From Microbacterium sp. LWO14-1.2 (GTDB taxonomy: Bacteria; Actinomycetota; Actinomycetes; Actinomycetales; Microbacteriaceae), in NCBI RefSeq assembly GCF_038397715.1, contig NZ_CP151633.1:992001-1056000 (forward strand): a stretch of DNA of 64,000 bases, written 5' to 3'. Shown piece by piece: positions 8,437 through 14,545 of this stretch. The position numbers and the translations under genes are program-made. Below the pieces are notes generated by a model, which was given only the letters and a program-made list of their open reading frames with translations, did not search any database and was not told the origin of the DNA. How positions within the stretch are numbered: position 1 is the first letter of the stretch; every line of letters begins with the position of its first letter.

Positions 8437-9106
8437 ATGGCAACACCCACGAAGTACCGCCACCCGGTCGCGATCACGCGCGACGGCATGGCGCAGATCG
8501 GTCCGACGTCGTTCCAGATCCGCGGCATCCGCTTCGCCGACGGCGAGGGAGGCGGTGCACCCGCCGCTACTGCAGCGCCGACGGCACCGGCACCCGCAGC
8601 ACCAGCTCCGGCCGCGCCCGCTGCACCTGCACCCGCACCTCAGGCATCGGCGGCACCGGCCGCTCCGCAGCAGCCCGCACCGATCAACTTACCAGGGCAG
8701 CCCGGACGAGTACGTGCGTGAGCTCCGCGGTGAAGCGAAGACGCACCGGGAGGCCCGCGAGGCCGCTGAGAAGCTGGCCACCGAACGCGAGCAGGAGAAC
8801 ACCACCCTGGCCGCCGAGCGCGATCAGCTCCGCCGCGAGAACACGATCATCCTCCGCTCGCAGGAGCTCGGGGCGAAGGCCGCCGCACTCCTGGACTCGA
8901 AGGAGTTCACCACAGCTTTCGCCACCGTCGACCTCGCGGATGCCGCGGCCGTCGACAAGGCGATCACCGACGCGCTCGAGAGGAACTCGGCGTTCAAGGC
9001 AGGACCGATCCTCCCCGGCACAAGCGGTGGCGGGCATCAGGGCGGCGCTGCACCCACCACCACCCCGACCCTCGAAGGCGCCGTGAAGTCGGCCCTCGGG
9101 GGCTAG
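8437..9106 (+). CDS. Capsid scaffolding protein, reading frame split by an apparent +1 shift
   Basis: The first part (8437-8721, ATG after AGGAGG) begins 'MATPTKYRHPVAIT', then has an Ala/Pro-rich linker and hits a stop. The second part, one frame forward (open from before 8699 to 9106), carries 'SPDEYVRELRGEAKTHREAR' and a long coiled coil ending 'TLEGAVKSALGG'. These are the two ends of one scaffold protein as found just before major capsid genes. The frames meet near 8680-8715. Either the gene is frameshifted (mutation or sequencing error), a programmed +1 shift occurs, or the coiled coil starts alone at GTG 8714 (130 aa). Confidence 0.75.
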
Positions 9107-9128
9107 CTCCCCGGAAGGGAGATGAACC

Positions 9129-10130
9129 ATGCCCGTTACCCTCACTGAGGCGAAGAACAACGCCGTCCAGGACCTGGACGTCGCGGTGATCGACGAGTTC
9201 CGCAAGGAGTCGGCGATCCTCGACAACCTGATCTTCGACGACGCTGTGAACCCGGTCGGCGGCGGCGCGACGCTCGAGTACGGCTACCGTCGCCTGGCGA
9301 CGCAGCGCTCGGCCGCGTTCCGCGCCTACAACACCGAGTACACGCCCGAGCACGTCACCACGACGAAGGTCAACGTGACTCTCGCCCCGCTCGGTGGCTC
9401 GTTCGAGGTCGACCGTGTCCTCGCGAAGGTCGGCCCCGCCGCCTCCGGCTCGGTCGCGCTCAACCTCGCGCAGACCATCAAGTCGACCGTGACGAAGTTC
9501 CAGGACGCCGTGATCAACGGCGACACCGCTGTCGACGCGAACGGCTTCGACGGCCTGGACAAGGCGCTCACCGGCTCCACCACGGAGCTCGGCACCGGCG
9601 CCGTGACCGACTGGCGCTCTTTCGCCGCGGCCGACGCGCAGCACGCTGCACTCGACGCGATCGACGAGTTCCTCTCGGCACTCGACGGGGCACCGACGGT
9701 GATCTTCGGCAACGCGAAGGCCCTCGCCAAGGTCCGCGCCGCGGCCCGCCGCGCAGACATGTACGTCCGCTCCCCGCTCGAGAACCTCGCCGGCCCCAAC
9801 GGCCGCCCGATCGTCCGCGAGCAGTACGGCGACATCGTCTTCATGGACCCGGGCGCGAAGCCCGGCACCAACAACCCGATCATCCCGATCGTCACCCGCA
9901 CCGTCGCGACCGTGTCCACCACGGGCCTGACGGACCTGTACGCGGTGCGCATCGGCCTCGACGGGTTCCACGGTGTGTCCACGGCCGGCGGCCAGATCGC
10001 ACAGACCTGGCTTCCCGACTTCTCCACGGCCGGCGCCGTGAAGAAGGGCGAGGTCGAGCTCGGCCCCGTCGCCGTCGCACTCAAGTCCACCAAGGCCGCT
10101 GCGGTCCTCCGCAACGTCCGCGTCCAGTAA
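9129..10130 (+). CDS. Major capsid protein (HK97 fold)
   Basis: A 333-aa protein directly after the scaffold gene with a good AGGGAG ribosome site. It has the composition and pattern of HK97-fold coat proteins: N-terminal arm 'PVTLTEAKNNAVQDLD', extended E-loop region near 45-95 (Gly-rich and beta-prone), and the P and A domains with 'TVIFGNAKALAKVRAAARRADMY'-type helix. It ends 'STKAAAVLRNVRVQ'. It forms the icosahedral shell. No protease domain is fused to it. Confidence 0.93.
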   Translation: MPVTLTEAKNNAVQDLDVAVIDEFRKESAILDNLIFDDAVNPVGGGATLEYGYRRLATQRSAAFRAYNTEYTPEHVTTTKVNVTLAPLGGSFEVDRVLAKVGPAASGSVALNLAQTIKSTVTKFQDAVINGDTAVDANGFDGLDKALTGSTTELGTGAVTDWRSFAAADAQHAALDAIDEFLSALDGAPTVIFGNAKALAKVRAAARRADMYVRSPLENLAGPNGRPIVREQYGDIVFMDPGAKPGTNNPIIPIVTRTVATVSTTGLTDLYAVRIGLDGFHGVSTAGGQIAQTWLPDFSTAGAVKKGEVELGPVAVALKSTKAAAVLRNVRVQ

Positions 10131-10141
10131 GGAGCTGGATC

Positions 10142-10549
10142 ATGGCGAAGAAGACCATCAAGACTCCCGTCGAGGGGTTCAACGGCATCGTCGCGGGCGT
10201 CGCGTTCACGGACGGCGTCGGTCACACCGACGACGAGGGCGCGATCGCGTACTTCGAGCGGCAGGGCTATGAGGTCGCCGGCGACGTGTCCGACGACGTC
10301 GAGCGGGACTACCCCCTGGGTGACCCGTCCGACAAGTGGACCAAGGCCGAGCTGCTCGCGTATGCGAAGGACCGCGGCATCACGATCGAGTCCGACGTGA
10401 AGACGAAGGACCAGATCTGGGCGGCGATCCAGCCCGGCGGCACCCCGTACAAGGGCGTCACCACCCCCGAGGGAGAGGCGCTCGTCACCGACAGCACCGA
10501 TCCCGAGGACCAGACCGTCAAGAACCAGGAAGACCTCCCGGTCAAGTGA
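10142..10549 (+). CDS. Small head-associated protein with N-terminal GVxFxxGV motif and HeH-like domain
   Basis: A 135-aa acidic protein following the capsid gene. The N-terminal part has the pattern 'G(I/V)xxGVAFTDGV...GYEV'. A central short helical domain follows, 'WTKAELLAYAKDRGI...KTKDQIWAAI' (about 63-95), like the helix-extended-loop-helix (HeH/LEM or Rho-N) fold seen in phage head proteins. The same two parts recur in the gene at 10896, and the N-terminal part alone in the gene at 10683. It may decorate the capsid or aid head completion; function is inferred from location. Confidence 0.75.
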   Translation: MAKKTIKTPVEGFNGIVAGVAFTDGVGHTDDEGAIAYFERQGYEVAGDVSDDVERDYPLGDPSDKWTKAELLAYAKDRGITIESDVKTKDQIWAAIQPGGTPYKGVTTPEGEALVTDSTDPEDQTVKNQEDLPVK

Positions 10550-10556
10550 CGTCACC

Positions 10557-10596
10557 GCTCCCGGTGCGGCGTGTATTCGCCCGCTGCACCGGGAGC
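10557..10596 (+). terminator. Hairpin after the capsid gene cluster
   Basis: A perfect 11-bp inverted repeat GCTCCCGGTGC / GCACCGGGAGC with an 18-nt loop starts eight bases after the stop of the gene ending at 10549. There is no T tract, so it may attenuate or protect the 3' end rather than fully terminate. It lies six bases upstream of the tRNA-like element. Confidence 0.65.
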
Positions 10597-10601
10597 ACCA
10601 C

Positions 10602-10661
10602 CGACACGTAGCTCAGCGGTAGAGCCACGGTGCGCCAGTTCGAATCTGGCCGTGTCGACCA
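10602..10661 (+). ncRNA. tRNA-like element lacking the anticodon arm
   Basis: A 60-nt sequence with a perfect 7-bp acceptor stem (10602-10608 with 10651-10657) and TA linker. The D arm is GCTC-AGCGGTA-GAGC (10611-10625) and the T arm GCCAG-TTCGAAT-CTGGC (10634-10650). Discriminator A is at 10658 and an encoded CCA at 10659-10661. Only eight bases (CACGGTGC, 10626-10633) join the D and T arms, where about 22 would hold an anticodon arm and variable loop. It therefore cannot decode. The preserved pairing and CCA argue for a recent relic or a retained processing signal. Confidence 0.75.
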
Positions 10662-10682
10662 CCCGACAGGAGGGACACCCGC

Positions 10683-10880
10683 ATGGGCCTCAAGATCACC
10701 GCCCCCAAGCCGGTCGACGGCGTCCGTGAGGGCATCACATTCATCGGCGGGGTCGCCGAGGCCGAGGACATCGACGTCGCGGCGTTCATGGCTCTCGCGG
10801 CGGCCGGGTACCGGATCGACGGCGCCGGCGGGCCGACAGCCGCTGACCTCGCGGCACACGCCGCGGAGACCGAGAACTAG
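10683..10880 (+). CDS. Small phage head protein, short paralogue, 65 aa
   Basis: A 65-aa protein with an AGGAGG ribosome site. It matches the N-terminal parts of the proteins encoded at 10142 and 10896: 'PKPVDGVREGITFIGGVAEA' followed by a helix and 'AAGYRIDGAG'. It lacks their HeH-like domain and ends in an Ala-rich tail. It is the first gene after the tRNA-like element. Function is unknown; clustering implies a head or decoration role. Confidence 0.7.
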   Translation: MGLKITAPKPVDGVREGITFIGGVAEAEDIDVAAFMALAAAGYRIDGAGGPTAADLAAHAAETEN

Positions 10881-10895
10881 GCACTGGAGGCCACC

Positions 10896-11372
10896 ATGCG
10901 TATCACCCACCCCCGCCCTGAGCTGGGCCGTCAGCGCGCCCTGGGCGTCGAGTTCCGTGACGGTGTCGCGACGGTCGAGTCTCTGCACCCGGAGCGTGAG
11001 CTCGCGCTTCGCCAGCACGGGTTCACGATCGAGGCCGACCCGGAGGTCGAGGCCCCGTTCCAGGAGGCGCTCGGCGAGCCGATCATCGACCTCACCTCGC
11101 TGACAGTGCCGAAGCTTCGCAAGCTCGCTGAGGAGGAGGGCATCGACCTTCCTGCAAACGCTCGAAAGCCCGAGATCATCGAGATCCTCGCGCAGACATC
11201 GGCGCCGATTCCCGGCGCGACGCAGAACGACGACGGCAGCTGGACGATCGAGGGCCAGCCTGTCCCCGAGGGCGCCGCGCTTGAGGGGCCATTCGGCACC
11301 GCCGTGCTCACCGACGGCACGGTCATCGGTGACGGAACCAGCCTCGTCACGCTCGATCCCATCGAGGACTGA
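10896..11372 (+). CDS. Small head-associated protein with HeH-like domain, 158 aa
   Basis: A paralogue of the proteins encoded at 10142 and 10683. The N-terminal part reads 'PRPELGRQRALGVEFRDGVA...HGFTIEAD'. A helix-extended-loop-helix-like section follows, 'LTVPKLRKLAEEEGIDLPA...KPEIIEILAQ' (about 69-102). The C-terminal region is Gly/Thr-rich and predicted extended ('DGSWTIEGQPVPEGAALEGP'). An ATG with GGAGG spacing is present. Likely capsid-linked, by position between the capsid and connector genes. Confidence 0.75.
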   Translation: MRITHPRPELGRQRALGVEFRDGVATVESLHPERELALRQHGFTIEADPEVEAPFQEALGEPIIDLTSLTVPKLRKLAEEEGIDLPANARKPEIIEILAQTSAPIPGATQNDDGSWTIEGQPVPEGAALEGPFGTAVLTDGTVIGDGTSLVTLDPIED

Positions 11373-11373
11373 C

Positions 11374-11790
11374 ATGGTGATGCGCGTCTACGCCACCGAG
11401 GCGGACTACAACGCTGTCGCGGAGGAAGCCTGGACCGGTGACGCGGGCGTTCTCACGAAGCGGCTGCGCGCCGCGTCCGTCGAGGTCGAGAAGGTCACTC
11501 GCCTGTCGCGGTACGACGTCGACGATGACGGGTTCGCCACGGACCCGGACATCGCGGACGCGTTCACCGAGGCGACGTGCGCGATCGTCGAGCACTGGGA
11601 CGACACCGGCGACCCTCGGGGCACGGATGCCGCTCAGGGTGCGGTGAAGATCCTGTCCGTGTCTCTCGGCACGACCTCGTCGAACCAGGACAACGCGTCC
11701 GCGCACGACAAGCTCGTCTCCCGGATCGGGAGCCGTGCGATCGACGTCCTCACGAATGCCGGGCTGCTTAGCTCCGCCGTCGCCCATTAG
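11374..11790 (+). CDS. Head-tail connector protein (adaptor, gp6/gp15-like)
   Basis: A 138-aa helical acidic protein beginning 'MVMRVYATEADYNAVA'. It has 'TKRLRAASVEVEKVTRLSRYDVDDDGFATDP' followed by helices 'IADAFTEATCAIVEHW', the pattern of the helical head-tail adaptors that dock under the portal (gp6/gp15/YqbG class). It is the first of four connector-sized genes before the major tail protein. The ATG at 11374 lies one base past the previous stop; ATG 11380 is an alternative. Confidence 0.8.
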   Translation: MVMRVYATEADYNAVAEEAWTGDAGVLTKRLRAASVEVEKVTRLSRYDVDDDGFATDPDIADAFTEATCAIVEHWDDTGDPRGTDAAQGAVKILSVSLGTTSSNQDNASAHDKLVSRIGSRAIDVLTNAGLLSSAVAH

Positions 11791-11798
11791 GAGGACTG

Positions 11799-12146
11799 AT
11801 GCCCCGCCTTCGGAAGAAGCACCTCCCACAGCGAGTCACGATCACCCCGTTCGTGGGTGACGGGCCCGAGGGGGACGTCTGGGGCGACCCCATCACCGAC
11901 GTTCCGGCGTACGCGGAACAGAAGACGACCCTCAAGGTCGACCGCCGCTCCACTTCCCCCACGTCCGGGCAGGAGATCACGTCCCGCGCGACCGTAGTCC
12001 TGCTCCCCGACCACGACTACCCGCCGCGCACGAAGGTCACGATCTTCGCCGGCACGCCGCGGGAACGCACCTCCGAGGTGATCGATTCCGCTCTCGGTAT
12101 GTACAACGACCGCACCCCGAACCACGTGGAGCTTTATCTGGACTAG
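11799..12146 (+). CDS. Head-tail stopper / closure protein
   Basis: A 115-aa beta-rich protein second in the connector set. The pattern 'PQRVTITPFVGDGPEGDVWGDP', a central extended region and 'TSEVIDSALGMYNDRTPNHVELYLD' at the end fit the stopper (gp16/gp9-like) family that plugs the portal after packaging. An AGGAGG site lies upstream. Assignment rests on gene order and size more than on a diagnostic motif. Confidence 0.75.
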   Translation: MPRLRKKHLPQRVTITPFVGDGPEGDVWGDPITDVPAYAEQKTTLKVDRRSTSPTSGQEITSRATVVLLPDHDYPPRTKVTIFAGTPRERTSEVIDSALGMYNDRTPNHVELYLD

Positions 12147-12154
12147 GAGTCGAC

Positions 12155-12505
12155 ATGGGTGTCAGCGCAAGCGTCAGCATCGACATCAACTTCCCCACCG
12201 GTCCCGAGCTGGACCGTCGCATCATGGACGGCGAAGACCTGGCCGCCGAGCGCCTGCTTGCGCTAAGCGCCGAAGAGGTGCCACTCGATCTCAGCACGCT
12301 GCTCGGTAGCGGGACAGTCGAGCCTGCCACGAGCCCGGAGGAAGGCGCGGGCGTCGTCTACGACACGCCCTACGCGGCACGCCTGCACGAGCACCCGGAG
12401 TACAACTTCCAGGGCGGACGCAAGGGCAAGTACGTGGAGGACCCGGCGCTTGAGCATCGCGACGAGCTCGGGGAGATCATCGCGAAGAAGGTGTCCGGTG
12501 ACTGA
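12155..12505 (+). CDS. Minor capsid / tail completion protein (HK97 gp10-like)
   Basis: A 116-aa protein third in the connector set. It includes 'GVVYDTPYAARLHEHPEYNFQGGRKGKYVEDPALEH', the hallmark of small minor capsid or tail-completion proteins in which a Tyr-Ala-x-x-x-His-Glu motif precedes a Gly-rich turn. The product probably joins head and tail. The stop overlaps the next GTG start by eight bases. Confidence 0.8.
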   Translation: MGVSASVSIDINFPTGPELDRRIMDGEDLAAERLLALSAEEVPLDLSTLLGSGTVEPATSPEEGAGVVYDTPYAARLHEHPEYNFQGGRKGKYVEDPALEHRDELGEIIAKKVSGD

Positions 12506-12911
12506 CGCTCCAGAGGTCATCCTGAACCGCGCACTCGCGCAGCTCCTCGACGACCACGATCTCGCTGTGTACCAGACGACGGGAACGATCCCCGAGAAGG
12601 GCATCCGCCTCGACGGCGTCATGCCGACAGAGCGAGCCGAGTTCACTCTCCTCAAGCCTCTCCGCCCCATCCCGGACGGTCGCGCCGACATCACCTATCG
12701 GACGCAGATCTTCACACAGCGCGTCGGTTCCCCCAGCACCATCCGCACCTGGATGGCTGACCTGCGCTCAGCTCTAGACCAGACGGAATACACGCCCGCC
12801 GTGCTCGGCATCTCGTGGGCGTTCGAGTTCTCCGCGATCGACTTCGACCGCGACTCGCAAGGCCGAGTGTCGGCCGCCGCGACCTACCACTTCCGCGGGC
12901 GCCGCCCGTAG
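12498..12911 (+). CDS. Tail terminator / minor capsid protein
   Basis: A 137-aa protein with a GTG start overlapping the preceding gene. It begins 'VTDAPEVILNRALAQLLDDHDLAVY' and ends 'DSQGRVSAAATYHFRGRRP'. The alpha/beta pattern and position immediately before the major tail gene fit the tail terminator class, which caps the tail tube at its head-proximal end. The match is structural and positional rather than from a clear motif. Confidence 0.75.
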   Translation: MTDAPEVILNRALAQLLDDHDLAVYQTTGTIPEKGIRLDGVMPTERAEFTLLKPLRPIPDGRADITYRTQIFTQRVGSPSTIRTWMADLRSALDQTEYTPAVLGISWAFEFSAIDFDRDSQGRVSAAATYHFRGRRP

Positions 12912-12954
12912 AACCGCCGGAAGCGCCGGCAACCATCCATCAGAAGGAGACATC

Positions 12955-13707
12955 GTGTCCGACACGACCATCTACGACACGACGGCGCCCTCCAAGGGTT
13001 CTGTCGCGCTCGCTCACCAGCGCCTCGCACGACTCAAGATCGGCGGCGTGTTCACCAACATCACCGGCGACATCAACAACCTCGCCCTGAACCCGTCGAA
13101 GATCCCCGTCGCCCGCGAGGTGTACGGCACGAAGGGCCGCACGTCCGAGGACATCATCGGGTACAACTACGCCCCGTCCTTCAACGTCGAGGTCGTCCGC
13201 GACCCGGTCACGAAGCAGATCGTCGCCGCACAGGCGTGGTTCAAGGACCTCGTCAAGGCCGCGTTCTCGGAGGGAGCCGCGAACAAGCGCGACTTCCAGT
13301 TCTTCACGGACGCGCTCGACGAGGACATGCCCGTGCTCGAGGGCACGTTCTCCGTCGCGTACAGCGAGGCGAACACCGGCTTCGCCGACAAGGCGGTCGT
13401 CACGTTCACCCTCGCAAGCGACGGTGTCGTGGAGCAGATCCCCTCCCCGCTCGCTGGCGACGGGAAGCCGATGCTCGAATCGGCCAGCCCTGCAGGTCAG
13501 GCACCCGGCGACCTCGTGAAGGTCCGCGGGTACAAGCTCGGCGCGCCGACCGCGGCAACCATCGACGGACAGGCAGTCGCGAAGATCCTCCCGATCGACG
13601 ACTACACGGTCGGGTTGCTCGTCCCCGCCGCCGTGTCGGGCTCCGCGCCCATCGTCATCACCAACGCCGCTGGCTCGTCCTCGGCACTGCCGTACACCGC
13701 GGCCTGA
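12955..13707 (+). CDS. Major tail (tube) protein with C-terminal Ig-like domain
   Basis: A 250-aa protein starting at GTG with an AGAAGGAG site. The first 160 residues are the tube domain ('LARLKIGGVFTNITGDINNLAL', 'FNVEVVRDPVTKQIVAAQAWFKDLV', 'VLEGTFSVAY'). The last 80 residues, from 'GKPMLESASPAGQAPGDLVKVRG', look like an IPT/TIG-type immunoglobulin-like fold displayed on the outside of the tail. It stacks as rings around the tape measure. The next genes, G and GT, confirm the tail module. Confidence 0.9.
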   Translation: MSDTTIYDTTAPSKGSVALAHQRLARLKIGGVFTNITGDINNLALNPSKIPVAREVYGTKGRTSEDIIGYNYAPSFNVEVVRDPVTKQIVAAQAWFKDLVKAAFSEGAANKRDFQFFTDALDEDMPVLEGTFSVAYSEANTGFADKAVVTFTLASDGVVEQIPSPLAGDGKPMLESASPAGQAPGDLVKVRGYKLGAPTAATIDGQAVAKILPIDDYTVGLLVPAAVSGSAPIVITNAAGSSSALPYTAA

Positions 13708-13730
13708 TCGGGAAGGATGCAGGGATCCTC

Positions 13731-14174
13731 ATGATCGACGTACAGAAAGACGGCCGGAACCTCGTGATCACCATCGAGGGGGTGGATCCGTTCGTGATCC
13801 GCCCCCTTCCCGGGCACGCCGGCCGCCAGATCACCGACACCTACCTCAAGGTCACCGCGGGGGTTGGTGAGCCGTCCGAGCTCACCGCCGCACTTCAGAT
13901 CGCGGTCGATGGCGGTGTCCTCGACGGTGACCGGTGGGTACCCCGCCCGGAGGCGGAGCAGACGAACTTCAACCGCCTCGGCATGGAACTCTCCCAGGAG
14001 GAGGGTGAGCTGATCATCATGCCCGCATTCTTCTGGAACACGATCCTCGGCATGGACGGCGTGAGAGCGTACGTCGAGGGCGGTGAGGGCCTCGCCGGCA
14101 CCCTAAAAGCGGCACGGGCGCTGACCGCACGACTGGGCCTCTTGGTCCAGCGGACATCGCCCAGTTCGGACTAG
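13731..14174 (+). CDS. Tail assembly chaperone G
   Basis: A 147-aa protein, the unshifted member of the G/GT pair that coats the tape measure during tail assembly. It has the typical start 'MIDVQKDGRNLVITIEGVDPF' and ends 'LVQRTSPSSD' at 14174. The alternative -1 frame near the end continues as the GT extension. Chosen start ATG 13731 lies 24 bases after the tail tube stop. Confidence 0.88.
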   Translation: MIDVQKDGRNLVITIEGVDPFVIRPLPGHAGRQITDTYLKVTAGVGEPSELTAALQIAVDGGVLDGDRWVPRPEAEQTNFNRLGMELSQEEGELIIMPAFFWNTILGMDGVRAYVEGGEGLAGTLKAARALTARLGLLVQRTSPSSD

Positions 14175-14545
14175 GTACCCCCGACGAGAACGGCGTCTAC
14201 CCCGAGTACCTCTACCCGCCCGGGTGGAAGGAACAGCGGGAAGCAGCGGTCGCGGCGACCGCGGAAGCTGCGATCTTGGCCCGCAACTCGATCTCCTCTA
14301 ACGAGCTCTGGGCGCTCGTCATGCCGGAGCTGTTCGACCGTGTCGAGATCGACCTCCGCCAGCACCACCTCATCACGGACCTTGACCACGATCTCTCCAC
14401 CCGTACATGGCACTTCACCCGCACCGCGGTAGAGCGCCTCGTCGACATCGAGGGCACCTGGGTGCGGAAGGCGGTCGACGATGTACAACGCCGGCGCGCT
14501 CGTCTTCAAGCTGATCACCCTCGGGGCCCAGGCATTCAAGGCTGA
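13731..14545 (+). CDS. Tail assembly chaperone GT, made by -1 frameshift
   Basis: The G reading frame continues, one base back, as an open extension to 14545. That frame reads 'GPADIAQFGLGTPDENGVYP' and 'NELWALVMPELFDRVEIDL' and ends overlapping the tape measure start by 65 bases, as GT genes do. The shift must occur before the G stop at 14172-14174. Candidate slip points are A-AAA-G at 14105-14109 (frame-0 codons CTA AAA GCG) and G-GGC at 14135-14138. No strict X-XXY-YYZ heptamer is visible, so the exact site is uncertain. Confidence 0.8.

Noticed and set aside
10602..10661. A functional tRNA gene
   Set aside because: No anticodon stem or loop is present; it is described as a tRNA-like element instead.
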